Shown here: positions 34,547 through 43,608 of the stretch, in pieces
Layout: each line of letters starts with the position of its first letter
Position numbering within the stretch: the stretch's first letter is position 1
NCBI RefSeq assembly: GCF_040253635.1
Contig: NZ_JBEJGX010000003.1
Coordinates: 5,543,501 to 5,607,500, forward strand
Length of the DNA stretch: 64,000 nt
DNA from: Streptomyces sp. Edi2
Lineage (GTDB): Bacteria; Actinomycetota; Actinomycetes; Streptomycetales; Streptomycetaceae
Direction of reading: 5' to 3'
Translations under genes and position numbers: made by a program
Notes under the pieces: generated by a model
What the model was told of the DNA's origin: nothing
Seen by the model: only the letters and a program-made list of their open reading frames with translations
Database searches by the model: none

Positions 34547-36496
34547 TCAGTTCGGGTTGAGGCCGTGATCGCGCAGCCACGGCTGCGGGTCGACCGCCGC
34601 GCCACCGCCGGGGCGCACTTCGAAGTGCAGATGCGGTCCCGTGGAGTTGCCGGAGTTACCCGAATAGGCAATCTGGTCACCGGCCTTGACCGACCCGGAC
34701 CGGATCTTGGTGCTGCTCAGATGGCAGTACCACGTCTCGGTGCCGTCGGGCGCGGTCACGATCGCCATGTTCCCGTAGGCGGAGTTCCACTGGGTGCGGA
34801 TGGTGCCGTCGGTGGCGGACATGACGGGAGTGCCGTAGCTGACCGGGAAATCGATGCCGGTGTGCACGGACATCCAGTTCACACCGGCCTGGCCGAAGGT
34901 GGCGCTCAGCCCGTGCTGGGTGACCGGCAGGACGAACTTGGGGCGGGCGGCCTCCTTGCGGGCCGCCTCCTCCACCTTGCGCTTGCGCTCCTGCGCCTGG
35001 CGCTCCTTGAGGTCGATCCGCTCCTGGGTGCGGCTCGCCCGGTCGCGGAAGTCGTCGGCGCTGGCGCTGAGTCCGGCGAGCTGGGTGTCGAGCTTGTTGT
35101 TGGCCGCGGACGGTTTGACGGCGCCCGCGTCGGGCGCGGCCTGGGCGGTCGCCTCGCTCTTGTCGTCCCCGGTGAATCCGGTGACGGACGCGGCGGCCAC
35201 CGCGCACACGCCCATGGCGGCGACCGAGGGGACGGCGACGGTCAGCAGTGCCGACCGCTTCACCGGGCGCTTCCGGCCGCGGCCACGGACGACCCTCCCG
35301 GCGTCCGGTCCGGCGACCCGCCGTGCGGTGGGGGCCGCGGCGGTGACCGGCATGGCCTGCGTCATGGCGTCCGCCACGGCAGTGGCATCGCCGGTGCCGG
35401 TGGCGCCGTCGGAGCGAGGGGCCCAGCCGGGGGAGCCGCCGTCGGTCCCGGGCCGGCCGGCCTCGAAAACGTCGGTCTCGAAGGCGCCGGCGTCGAACTG
35501 CTGGGTGTCGAGCTGACTGACATCGAGCTGACCGACGTCGAGCTGAGTGAAGTCGAGCTGACCGGTGTCGCCCTGACCTGTGTCGCCCCACCCGGTGGTG
35601 TCCCACTGGACGGTGTCGTTCGGGGGCGGGCCGGCCTGGGCCGGGATGCCGGCGATCAGGTTCCGGTCCGTGGTGGGCCAGATCGCCGTGGCCTCGTAGC
35701 TCGCGGCCTCCTGGAGGGCGGTCTCCTGAAGGGAGGCATCCTGGAGAGCGGTGGCTTGCAGGCCGACGGCCTCGAAGCCGCCGGTGGACTCGAAGTCGCC
35801 GGGGGTCTCGTATGCGCCGGTGGCGTAACTCCCGGTGTCATACGTGCCGGTGGGGTAGCTCCCGGTGTCGTACCCGCCGTGCCCGTAGGCGGTGGCTTCG
35901 TATGCGGCGTTCCCGTACGTGGTGGCTGCCGTGTCGTAGGCGGGCGACGCGTACGCGGCCGGGTCCTGCGCCGGGGAGTCGTACGAGGTGTGCGCGTACG
36001 GGTCGTAGCCCGCGGCGGCCGGGTGCGGGTCGGCGGCGGGGTAGGAACCGGTCTCGTAGGCGCCGGTCTCGTAGGAACCGGTGTCCCACTGCGCCGAGGC
36101 GTAGCTGCCGGTGTCGTAGCTGCCGGTGTCATAGGCACCGGTGGCGTAGCCGTCGCCCGCCGCGTACGCGCCTGTGTCGTGGGCACCCGTGTCGTATGCA
36201 CCGGTGTGGAAGGTGCCCGTGCCATAGGCGCTCATGCCGTAGGCGCCCGCGCTGTGGGTACCGGTGTCGTACGTCCCGGTGCTGTAGCTGCCGGTGTCGT
36301 AAGTACCGGTGTCGTACATACCGGTCTCGTACGAGCCGGGGAGCGAGCCGAAGAGCGGGTCGCCGTCGCCGTATTCGGCGTTGCCCGACGGGGAGTGCTG
36401 CTGCCCGTAGGAGTCGTAAGCGGGATAGTGCGCATACGAGGCGTCGGAAGCGGATCCGGTCGGGAGCTGAGCCCCCGATGGGTGACGGTCGTTCAC
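34547..36496 (-). CDS. M23 metallopeptidase with long Tyr-Asp-Thr-Gly repeat region
   Basis: 649 residues. Residues about 25-250 are a tandem series of five-to-six residue units such as YDTGSY, YETGAY and YDTGTY, predicted disordered and probably cytoplasmic because the only membrane helix (LLTVAVPSVAAMGVCAVAA) is at about 440. A coiled coil (about 480-540) and the M23 peptidase domain follow. Zinc ligands are in HTGIDF and HLHFE, with GNSGNSTGPHLH as in LytM endopeptidases. It cuts cross-bridges or stem peptides outside the membrane. Start GTG 36496; the frame is open upstream without homology. Neighbour pcrA is convergent. Confidence 0.88.
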   Translation of the reverse strand: MNDRHPSGAQLPTGSASDASYAHYPAYDSYGQQHSPSGNAEYGDGDPLFGSLPGSYETGMYDTGTYDTGSYSTGTYDTGTHSAGAYGMSAYGTGTFHTGAYDTGAHDTGAYAAGDGYATGAYDTGSYDTGSYASAQWDTGSYETGAYETGSYPAADPHPAAAGYDPYAHTSYDSPAQDPAAYASPAYDTAATTYGNAAYEATAYGHGGYDTGSYPTGTYDTGSYATGAYETPGDFESTGGFEAVGLQATALQDASLQETALQEAASYEATAIWPTTDRNLIAGIPAQAGPPPNDTVQWDTTGWGDTGQGDTGQLDFTQLDVGQLDVSQLDTQQFDAGAFETDVFEAGRPGTDGGSPGWAPRSDGATGTGDATAVADAMTQAMPVTAAAPTARRVAGPDAGRVVRGRGRKRPVKRSALLTVAVPSVAAMGVCAVAAASVTGFTGDDKSEATAQAAPDAGAVKPSAANNKLDTQLAGLSASADDFRDRASRTQERIDLKERQAQERKRKVEEAARKEAARPKFVLPVTQHGLSATFGQAGVNWMSVHTGIDFPVSYGTPVMSATDGTIRTQWNSAYGNMAIVTAPDGTETWYCHLSSTKIRSGSVKAGDQIAYSGNSGNSTGPHLHFEVRPGGGAAVDPQPWLRDHGLNPN

Positions 36497-36536
36497 CAAC
36501 TTCTCTTTCGCCTCGGCAGCAGGAGAATTAGCGGCG

Positions 36537-36566
36537 ACTGTACCCGGCGGTACACGGCGGCGACAA
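36537..36566 (-). promoter_or_regulatory. Promoter of the M23 peptidase gene
   Basis: On the minus strand TTGTCG (36566 down to 36561) and TACAGT (36542 down to 36537) are 18 bases apart, about 40 bases before GTG 36496. The spacer holds a GTACC..GGTAC inverted repeat. Confidence 0.55.
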
Positions 36567-36745
36567 TCTTCAACAGGTTTTGGGCTCGGCGAGACCGGGC
36601 ATTTGGCCGCCTTTCGGCAGTCCCCATGCGAGCTCTTGGCGCCCCGTTCGATGCTTGTTCGACAACGCGTCAAGATCAGGCAGCCACTGCGGCGCCGTTT
36701 CGGCGTCGCGCGGGACGGGTGTCGGGCCATCCTCACCGGCCGGGG

Positions 36746-37798
36746 TCAGGCCACCGAAATGACGTCCGCGGCTCCTTCCGCGGTCTGTGCCGAGGTCAGC
36801 GCCTCGCGTATGCCGGCGGCGACGGTGCCGCTGACCGGTAGCGCGAGATGTCCGACACCGGCGACATGCACGTTGTCGGCATGCAAATCCGGATGATTGA
36901 TTCTGGCCGTCGTGGCAGGGACCATCACCCGGTCTTCCTCGCTCCAGAAAGCGACAAAGTGCGTCCGGCAATGCGGCGCCGGAAGCGACAACTCCGTAAT
37001 CACCTCCGAATCGGGGCGCATTTGGCGGACGATCGGGTGCGCCGACATCAGGGGGGCGATGGCGGTGCCGGAGTGCGGGGTGCCGAGCGTGATCAGCGTA
37101 CGGACGTGGGTGTCGCCGCCGAGCCGCTGCACGTAGTAGCGGGCGATGAGCCCGCCCAGGCTGTGGCCCACGAGGTCCACCCGGCGATGCCCGGTCCGCG
37201 CGCACACCTCCTCCACATGGCGGCTCAGCAGCTCGGCCGCCTTGCGGAGATCACAGGTCAGCGGCGAGTAGTTGAGCGCTTCGACATGACGCCAGCCGTG
37301 CCGGTGCAGCGAGCGGCGCAGCAGCAGGAAGACCGAGCGGTTGTCGATGAAGCCGTGGAGCAGGAGGACCGGCGGATGGGCCCGGCCCTCGGTCGGCAGC
37401 ATCGACGGCGCGCCGGGGGCGGGCTGCGCGGTCTCCGGTGCCGGGTGTCCGTCCGGGGTCCCCGCGGCGGGGTGCGGTGCGGGCGGTGGCACGGGTCGTT
37501 CCCGGGAGATGCCGGTGGGATAGAGGAGGAGGTGGCCGGCGAGAACCGCCAGCTCCACGGCCGTGCTGCGCAGGAGCAGGGGAGAGGCGTGGGTGGGGAG
37601 CCGGCGTGCGTGCCGGAAGGGCGCGGCGAAAAGGCGCGCGAAGAGCAGGGGTGCAGAGACCAGGGGAGCGGAGATCAGGGGTGCGGAGAGAAGGGGAGCG
37701 GAGCGAAAGAGTGCGGACAGGAGCGGTGCGGAGCGAAGGGGTGCGGACAGGAGCGGTGCGGAGCGAAAGGGTGTGGAGAGAAAGGGCAGGGCCTGCAT
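36746..37798 (-). CDS. Alpha/beta-hydrolase lipase with repeated N-terminal leader
   Basis: 350 residues. Residues about 8-60 consist of repeats of SAPLL/SAPLR encoded by a G-rich tandem DNA repeat; a hydrophobic stretch (AVELAVLAGHLLLYP) follows and may be the membrane anchor. The catalytic domain is of the triacylglycerol lipase/PGAP1-like group: VLLLHGFIDN for the oxyanion hole, the nucleophile in GHSLGG, Asp in the ITLGTPH/SEEDRVM region, and His in GVGHLALP. Start ATG 37798 has GGAGG six bases upstream, so the repeats are really translated. The frame is open much further upstream (to 38851) but without a supporting start. Confidence 0.85.
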   Translation of the reverse strand: MQALPFLSTPFRSAPLLSAPLRSAPLLSALFRSAPLLSAPLISAPLVSAPLLFARLFAAPFRHARRLPTHASPLLLRSTAVELAVLAGHLLLYPTGISRERPVPPPAPHPAAGTPDGHPAPETAQPAPGAPSMLPTEGRAHPPVLLLHGFIDNRSVFLLLRRSLHRHGWRHVEALNYSPLTCDLRKAAELLSRHVEEVCARTGHRRVDLVGHSLGGLIARYYVQRLGGDTHVRTLITLGTPHSGTAIAPLMSAHPIVRQMRPDSEVITELSLPAPHCRTHFVAFWSEEDRVMVPATTARINHPDLHADNVHVAGVGHLALPVSGTVAAGIREALTSAQTAEGAADVISVA

Positions 37799-38173
37799 GG
37801 CCGACCTCCCGAACGGCACGCGGGAGGCGGCTTCGACCCCCGTATGCCCTCGTGGGAAGCCATGAGCAGCGACGGCGGGCATGCGGCGTACCCGCCCTGA
37901 TGCGCGCCCGGCGGCGCGGTGGCCCGGCTGCGACTCCCCGAGCGCCCGCCCCGCGCGTACGGATCCGCCCGGCCGGGGCGGTACGACACGCGGAACACGG
38001 CGCGTAGCGAACGTGTCCCAGGTGTGATTTCCCCCTCCCCGGATGTCACGAAACGGCTGGGTACGGGATGCTGGCGATAACGTTCGTTCACGCTCGTGGC
38101 CGCCGGATCGCGGTCGCGCGATCGGTTGTCGGCTCGGCGGCACCACAGTGCCGTGCATGGCTTGGAGGCAGTG
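37799..38173. other. Divergent intergenic region between lipase and B12-subunit genes
   Basis: No gene is seen. It holds a GATCGCG-GTCG-CGCGATC hairpin (38106-38123) in the leader of the downstream gene and an AACGTTCGTTCACG segment near 38076 that may be part of a promoter. Confidence 0.45.
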
Positions 38174-38632
38174 ATGAGTGTGGCTCGGCATGACGGAGCG
38201 CAAGCGGGAAGCCAGGGCACGGCGGGCAGGTCGGGTCCGATCCGTGTGGTCGTGGCCAAGCCGGGCCTGGACGGGCACGACCGGGGTGCCAAGGTCATCG
38301 CACGTGCGCTGCGCGACGCCGGTATGGAGGTGATCTACACCGGGCTGCACCAGACCCCGGAGCAGATCGTCGACACCGCGATCCAGGAGGACGCCGACGC
38401 GATCGGGCTGTCCATCCTCTCCGGCGCGCACAACACCCTCTTCGCGAAGGTCATCGCCCTCCTGGAGGAGCGCGACGCCGCGGACATCAAGGTCTTTGGC
38501 GGCGGCATCATCCCCGAGGGCGACATCGCCCCGCTCAAGGCGCAGGGCGTCGCGGAGATCTTCACGCCGGGCGCGACGACCGCCTCGATCGTGGAGTGGG
38601 TCAACGCGAATGTGCGCTCGCTGGCGGTCTGA
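38174..38632 (+). CDS. icmB: Cobalamin-binding small subunit of acyl-CoA mutase (IcmB-type)
   Basis: 152 residues forming a stand-alone B12-binding Rossmann domain. [11 protein letters not shown] contains the DxHxxG motif that donates the lower-ligand histidine to adenosylcobalamin; LSILSGAH and VFGGGIIP complete the B12 pocket. It matches the small subunit of isobutyryl-CoA mutase, which interconverts isobutyryl-CoA and n-butyryl-CoA with the large subunit IcmA. No large-subunit gene is nearby, which is usual in Streptomyces. The first 25 residues are a short Ser/Gly/Ala tail. ATG 38174 has GGAGG six bases before it. Confidence 0.85.
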   Translation: MSVARHDGAQAGSQGTAGRSGPIRVVVAKPGLDGHDRGAKVIARALRDAGMEVIYTGLHQTPEQIVDTAIQEDADAIGLSILSGAHNTLFAKVIALLEERDAADIKVFGGGIIPEGDIAPLKAQGVAEIFTPGATTASIVEWVNANVRSLAV

Positions 38633-38639
38633 GCCGTAG

Positions 38640-38780
38640 GGCAGGTCTGAGCTGCGGGTCGGGCCTGGGGCACGGAGCAGGTCTGGGTCACGGGTCAGGC
38701 CTGAGGCACAGGGCAGGTCTGGGTCACGGGTCAGGCGTGAGCCACAGGGCAGGCCTGAGTTGCGGGACAGCCGGGTGGCG
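38640..38780. repeat. Degenerate tandem repeat downstream of icmB
   Basis: Imperfect copies of about 18 bp with cores GGGCAGGTCTG and GGTCACGGGTCAGGC alternate over 140 bp between convergent genes. No ribosome site or gene. It may arise from replication slippage. Confidence 0.75.
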
Positions 38781-38847
38781 AGGGTGGCCGGGCCGGACCT
38801 GCCTGCCGGGGCGCTGGCAGGTCCGGAGCGGAGGGGCACGCGGAGGG

Positions 38848-40800
38848 TCATGGGGCGAGGGGCTGTCGTGTGGCCCGGACCGGGCCGTGGGCCGGGGTGG
38901 TGTTAGGGCGGCCGGTGCCGGTGCCGGTGCCTGTGCCTGTGCCGCTGTCGCCCGTGCCGTCGTGGCCGGTCGGTTCCGGGGCGAGTTCCGCCTGCATGGT
39001 GGCGCGCAGGCGCAGGGTGCCGACCAGGCGCTGGAAGGCCTCGGACCAGTAGCCGCCGGAGCCGGGTGAGGCACCTTCCGGCTCGTCCGTGACGGCGGTG
39101 AGCATGGCGAGGCGGTCTGCCGCCGCCGGGTCCAGACAGCGCTCGGCCAGGCCCATCACCCCGCTGAAGCTCCACGGGTAGCTACCCGCGTCCCGGGCGA
39201 TGTCCAGCGCGTCGACGACGGCCCCGCCGAGCGGTTCGGCCCAGGGGACCGCGCACACGCCGAGCATCCGGAAGGCCTCCGACAGTCCGTGGGCCGCGAT
39301 GAACTCCGCGACCCACCGGGCGCGTTCGGCGTTGGGCAGTACGGTCAGCAGCTTGGTCAGGTCCCGCGACGAGCCGGCCGGCGCGACCTCGGCCGCCTGG
39401 GACGGAGCGCCCGGCGCACCCAGCAGCGCCCGCGCCCAGTCGGTGTTCCGCTGGCGCACCGCGGCGCGGCACCAGGCGTCGTGCAGCTCCGTCCGCCAGT
39501 CGTCGCCCACCGGCAGCGCGACGATCGCCGCCGCGTCGCGGCCCCCGAAGCGGGCGTGCCATCCGTCCAGCGGGGCCGCCTCCACCAACTGGCCCAACCA
39601 CCAGGACCGTTCGCCCCGCCCGGAGGGCGGCTTGGGCGCCACGCCGTCCCGCTGCATCCCGGCATCGCACTCGTGCGGCGCCTCCACGGCGATCGCCGGT
39701 GCGCCGGCCGTACGGTCCAGGCCGACGCAGGTGTGCGCGCGCTGCGCCATCCGGGCCGCGAGGGCGGATCCGGGCAGCGTGGAGAGCAGTTCGGCGGCCG
39801 TGGCGCGGACGTTCCGGCTGCGGTCGGACAGCGCCTGTTCCAGGAAGGGCTCATCAGCCGTCGAGAGCCCGTCGCGCAGCGAGTCGAGGAACATCAGACG
39901 GTCCTCGGCCCGCTCCGTGGGCCAGGTCGTGGACAGCAGTGCCAGGCCGGCCCCCGGGTCCTGGCGGCGCAGCGCGGTCAGCAGGGCGACCCGCTCGGCG
40001 AACAGGCCCTCCTCCCACCGGCGTCGTACGCCGTCGGGGCCATTGGGGCCATTGGGGCCATTGGGGCCATTGGGGCCGTTGGGGCTACCGGTGCCGGTGC
40101 CGGTGCCGTTGTCGCCGTCGTTGCCGGAGAGCTCGGCCGGGCCGCCGATCCCCCGGAGCGCGAACTTCCACTCCGCGTTGAGCCGCGCCAGCCACAGGGC
40201 GCGCGGCCCCGCCAGCGCCAGCGTGGCGGGACGCAGGTCCGTACGGGCGCGGGCCGCGTCGAGCAGTGCGGGCAGCAGCGCCTCCGGGGCCCGGTAGCCG
40301 TACTCACCGGCGGCGGCCAGCCACTGGGGGAGCAGTTCGGTGAGGTCAGGGGCCGTGCCGCGGCGGCTGCCGCCGCTGCCACCGCGGTCGGCGAGCAACA
40401 GGGCCAGCCGGCGGCGCGCGGCGGGCGGCAGCGGAGGCCGCGGGTCGGCCGGGGCCGGGGCGGGCCGTTCGCCGGCCGGGGCGGGGCGCAGCGCGGCACG
40501 GCGGCGCACCGTGCTCACCGCGGCCGCGTCCAGCAGTGCGGCCGCGGCACCCTGCCCGGAACGCACCGCCACCGGCGGCGTCCGCCGCTCGGTCCCCAGG
40601 AGCGCGGCGCTCACGAGATCGGCCCAGGGGGCCGGGGCGGTCGGGGTGGGGGCGGGAGAAGGAGGCGTGGCGGATGCGGATGTGGATGTGGATGTGGGTG
40701 CGGAGGCATGGGCCGGGACGGGAATGGGGGAGGTGGATGAAGCGAGTGACGTGGATGAAGCGGGTGAAGTGAGTGCAGTGGTCCTGGTGATGGTCGTCAT
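38848..40800 (-). CDS. DUF5691-family protein of the MoxR/vWA operon
   Basis: 650 residues, predicted mostly alpha-helical and HEAT-like. The first 55 residues are Ser/Thr/Pro/Ala low complexity. The conserved region starts at WADLVSAALLGTERRTP, the typical opening of DUF5691. Helical repeats such as EQALSDRSRNVRATAAELL follow. An (NGP)n tract is encoded by five 9-bp repeats at 40036-40080, and a (GT)n tract lies near the end. No catalytic motif is recognised; such helical-repeat proteins usually act as scaffolds. It follows the SWIM protein gene by 91 bases on the same strand, with GGAGGAAGG before the ATG. The other three genes of the set lie just past that gene, divergent. Confidence 0.8.
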   Translation of the reverse strand: MTTITRTTALTSPASSTSLASSTSPIPVPAHASAPTSTSTSASATPPSPAPTPTAPAPWADLVSAALLGTERRTPPVAVRSGQGAAAALLDAAAVSTVRRRAALRPAPAGERPAPAPADPRPPLPPAARRRLALLLADRGGSGGSRRGTAPDLTELLPQWLAAAGEYGYRAPEALLPALLDAARARTDLRPATLALAGPRALWLARLNAEWKFALRGIGGPAELSGNDGDNGTGTGTGSPNGPNGPNGPNGPNGPDGVRRRWEEGLFAERVALLTALRRQDPGAGLALLSTTWPTERAEDRLMFLDSLRDGLSTADEPFLEQALSDRSRNVRATAAELLSTLPGSALAARMAQRAHTCVGLDRTAGAPAIAVEAPHECDAGMQRDGVAPKPPSGRGERSWWLGQLVEAAPLDGWHARFGGRDAAAIVALPVGDDWRTELHDAWCRAAVRQRNTDWARALLGAPGAPSQAAEVAPAGSSRDLTKLLTVLPNAERARWVAEFIAAHGLSEAFRMLGVCAVPWAEPLGGAVVDALDIARDAGSYPWSFSGVMGLAERCLDPAAADRLAMLTAVTDEPEGASPGSGGYWSEAFQRLVGTLRLRATMQAELAPEPTGHDGTGDSGTGTGTGTGTGRPNTTPAHGPVRATRQPLAP

Positions 40801-40891
40801 GCCCTTCCTCCGGGATCGGTGGTGGACGGTGTGTGCGGCCGGCGGGGGACGGGGGTGAGGGGGCTGGTCGGCGGTGTGGTGGGGGGCCGGG

Positions 40892-42286
40892 TCACAGGGA
40901 CACCGGGGCCGGGTCCCAGGCGGTCAGCGGCAGGAAGCCGCGGTGGCCGCATTCGCCGAAGACCGTGATCGGCGCCCCGCCCGATATGGCGGCCAGCTGC
41001 CACAGGCTCGTCTGTGCCGGACCGCGCGGGTCCAGTGGCAGTGCCGACTCCCCGTCCGCGTCGGCTAGTTGCCAGCCCTTGCCGTCGCGGCCGGGGATCG
41101 GGGTGACCTCGGCGAGCACCACCGGCCAGGAATCCAGCCACGGGTCGTCGCGCAGAGCGTCGCCGTACGCGGCCAGGGCGGCGTCGATACCGCAGCCCGA
41201 CGGCACCGGACCCGGGACCGCGGGGGCGTGCCGCTCGCCCAGGGCGGCGCGCAGCGGGCGGGCGCCGGGGTAGTAGGCGAGGTCCGCATCGAGCACCAGA
41301 CCGGGGGGCAGGGCCAGAGCCGGCGGGCGGTGGGCCCCGCCGCCGAAGGAGAGGTGCAGCGCCATCCGGCCGGTCCGCTCGCCCCGGAGGAAGATTCTGC
41401 GGGTGGTCAACGTGCCGTCATCGGTGTCCTGTTGGGCGAGCACCAGCCAGCGGTCCCGGACCGTCGCCGCCTCAGGGCCGGTCAGCAGGTCCGCCGCCTC
41501 CGTGGTCAGCCCCACGCGGGAGCGGACCGTCGCCGCGAGCGGGGCCGGCAGCCGCTCGATGCCGAGGAACCCCTGGTCGAGGAGGTGCAGCAGGGCGCAC
41601 TCCTCCAGCAGCCGGGCCGGCCAGTCCGGACCGGACGCCATGACCGCACTCAGCTCGCGCACCCGCGAGGCGAGTCCGGGCGCCTGGGCGTCGACCATGC
41701 GGGCGGCCGTCTCGCCCCAGGAGCCCCCTCCGCCACCGCCTGGCCGGGAGGTCTCCCCGTCGGTGCGGCCGGCCGAGGCCAGCCCCGACTGGAGCAGATC
41801 CTCCAGGCGCTGCTCCAGCTCCGTCGCACCGGCGCCGATCCGCTGCATCCGGCGCTCCGCGCGCCGCTTGGCGGCCTCCGGGTCGGCAGGCGCCCGCGAG
41901 GGAGCGCCGCCGCCCGGGCCCTGGCCCGCGGACCGCTCGGCGCGCTCCCGGCGTCCGGCCAGCCACTCGCCCGCCCACGACGCCGGTTCCCCCACCGTCA
42001 CCTCCCGGCCGTCGCCCGCCCAGAGCAGCAGCAGCCCCAGCGCGTGCTTGCACGGAAATTTGCGGCTCGGGCAACTGCACTTGAAGGCCGGGCCGTTGAG
42101 GTCCACGACCGTTTGGTACGGCTTCTTGCCGCTGCCCTTGCACTGCCCCCACACCGCGCTCGCGTCCGCGCCCGTTTCCGACCACGGACCCGGCGCCGCG
42201 AGCTTGCCGCCCGCCCTGCGCGAGGCCTCGTCAGGCGCCAGCGCGAGCACCTGATCCGTCGTCCAGCGTTCCCCCTGCGGATTCAT
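40892..42286 (-). CDS. SWIM zinc-finger protein (YehQ-like)
   Basis: 464 residues. The SWIM motif CxCx6CxH is intact as Cys70, Cys72, Cys79 and His81 (KCSCPSRKFPCKH), preceded by QTVVDLNGPAF, the usual strand pair. SWIM fingers bind DNA or proteins. The long C-terminal part (about 150-464) is helical, then beta-rich, and lacks recognised enzyme motifs; it fits the YehQ-type SWIM protein encoded beside yehLMP in E. coli. The start is ATG 42286; the possible -10 TAGCGT lies only seven bases upstream, suggesting a near-leaderless message. First gene of the leftward pair with DUF5691. Confidence 0.83.
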   Translation of the reverse strand: MNPQGERWTTDQVLALAPDEASRRAGGKLAAPGPWSETGADASAVWGQCKGSGKKPYQTVVDLNGPAFKCSCPSRKFPCKHALGLLLLWAGDGREVTVGEPASWAGEWLAGRRERAERSAGQGPGGGAPSRAPADPEAAKRRAERRMQRIGAGATELEQRLEDLLQSGLASAGRTDGETSRPGGGGGGSWGETAARMVDAQAPGLASRVRELSAVMASGPDWPARLLEECALLHLLDQGFLGIERLPAPLAATVRSRVGLTTEAADLLTGPEAATVRDRWLVLAQQDTDDGTLTTRRIFLRGERTGRMALHLSFGGGAHRPPALALPPGLVLDADLAYYPGARPLRAALGERHAPAVPGPVPSGCGIDAALAAYGDALRDDPWLDSWPVVLAEVTPIPGRDGKGWQLADADGESALPLDPRGPAQTSLWQLAAISGGAPITVFGECGHRGFLPLTAWDPAPVSL

Positions 42287-42306
42287 GTCTTCGACGCTAC
42301 GACGCC

Positions 42307-42375
42307 CCACTGACAATCGCCGCGGATCGCGATGAACTCGCAGGCCAGGATGGGTTTTCGGGGGATTGTCAGTGG
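42307..42375. promoter_or_regulatory. 12-bp perfect inverted repeat in the divergent promoter of the MoxR/vWA gene set
   Basis: CCACTGACAATC (42307-42318) and GATTGTCAGTGG (42364-42375) are exact inverted copies separated by 45 bases. Each arm carries TTGTCA pointing outward, so each could be a -35 box for one of the two divergent transcripts, or both arms could be half-sites of one regulator. The SWIM start codon is at 42286 and the AAA start at 42454. Confidence 0.65.
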
Positions 42376-42453
42376 CGTGGTGCAGGCTTGATTCCGCAAG
42401 CGGCCGCAGGGATTTCGCCGTCCCGGCCGCACACGTTGCGACGAGGGGGAACC

Positions 42454-43608
42454 ATGTCCGAGAACAGCTTCACGACGACGGACGACGAGACCGATGCGAA
42501 CGGCGGGACGGCGCCGCAAGGCGGGGGCGGCCAAGCGCTGCGACCGCACGCCGAGGACAGTTTCGCGGCGGAGTTGAAGGCCCTCGCGGCGGCCGACGAC
42601 CGGCCGCGCCCGGAGCGCTGGCGGCTCTCGCCGTGGGCGGTCGCGACCTACCTCCTCGGCGGCACCCTCGCGGACGGCACGGTCATCACACCCAAGTACG
42701 TCGGCCCGCGCCGGATCGTCGAGGTCGCCGTGACGACCTTGGCGACGGACCGTGCACTGCTCCTGCTGGGCGTGCCCGGCACCGCGAAGACCTGGGTGTC
42801 CGAGCATCTGGCGGCGGCCGTCAGCGGCGACTCCACCCTGCTGGTCCAGGGCACGGCCGGCACCCCCGAAGAGGCGATCCGCTACGGCTGGAACTACGCC
42901 CAGCTGCTCGCCAACGGCCCCAGCCGCGAGGCGCTGGTGCCCAGCCCGGTGATGCGCGCGATGGCACAGGGCATGACCGCACGGGTCGAGGAACTGACCC
43001 GCATCCCCGCCGACGTCCAGGACACGCTCATCACGGTCCTGTCGGAGAAGACCCTGCCCATCCCGGAGCTGGGGCAGGAGGTGCAGGCCGTCCGCGGCTT
43101 CAACCTGATCGCCACCGCCAACGACCGCGACCGCGGCGTCAACGAACTCTCCAGCGCGCTGCGCCGCCGCTTCAACACCGTCGTCCTGCCGCTGCCCGCC
43201 ACCCCGGACGAAGAGGTGGACATCGTCTCGCGCCGGGTCGAGCAGATCGGGCGCTCGCTGGATCTCCCGGCCGGTCCTGAGGGGCTGGACGAGATCCGCC
43301 GGGTCGTCACGGTCTTCCGCGAGCTGCGGGCCGGCCTCAGCTCCGACGGCCGCACCAAGCTCAAGTCGCCGTCCGGCACCCTCTCCACGGCCGAGGCCAT
43401 CTCGGTGGTGACGAACGGGCTGGCGCTGGCCGCCCACTTCGGGGACGGTGTGCTGCGCGCCGGGGACGTGGCCGCGGGCATCCTGGGGGCCGTGGTCCGC
43501 GATCCGGCGGCGGACCGGGTCGTATGGCAGGAGTACCTGGAGACCGTGGTGCGCGAGCGCGACGGCTGGAAGGACTTCTACCGCGCCTGCCGTGAGGTGA
43601 GCGCATGA
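42454..43608 (+). CDS. MoxR-type AAA+ ATPase (YehL-like)
   Basis: 384 residues. After a 40-residue acidic, Gly-rich start comes the AAA+ core with Walker A GVPGTAKT at about residue 106. The Walker B region is RVEELTRIPADVQDTLITVL, with acidic EE. Then come sensor-1 IATANDRDRG and the arginine-finger region SSALRRRF. MoxR ATPases work with vWA proteins as chaperones that insert metals or assemble complexes. The family is the one including E. coli YehL. GGGGGAACC lies before ATG 42454, and the stop overlaps the next start (ATGA), so stoichiometric expression with the DUF5682 protein is likely. Confidence 0.9.
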   Translation: MSENSFTTTDDETDANGGTAPQGGGGQALRPHAEDSFAAELKALAAADDRPRPERWRLSPWAVATYLLGGTLADGTVITPKYVGPRRIVEVAVTTLATDRALLLLGVPGTAKTWVSEHLAAAVSGDSTLLVQGTAGTPEEAIRYGWNYAQLLANGPSREALVPSPVMRAMAQGMTARVEELTRIPADVQDTLITVLSEKTLPIPELGQEVQAVRGFNLIATANDRDRGVNELSSALRRRFNTVVLPLPATPDEEVDIVSRRVEQIGRSLDLPAGPEGLDEIRRVVTVFRELRAGLSSDGRTKLKSPSGTLSTAEAISVVTNGLALAAHFGDGVLRAGDVAAGILGAVVRDPAADRVVWQEYLETVVRERDGWKDFYRACREVSA

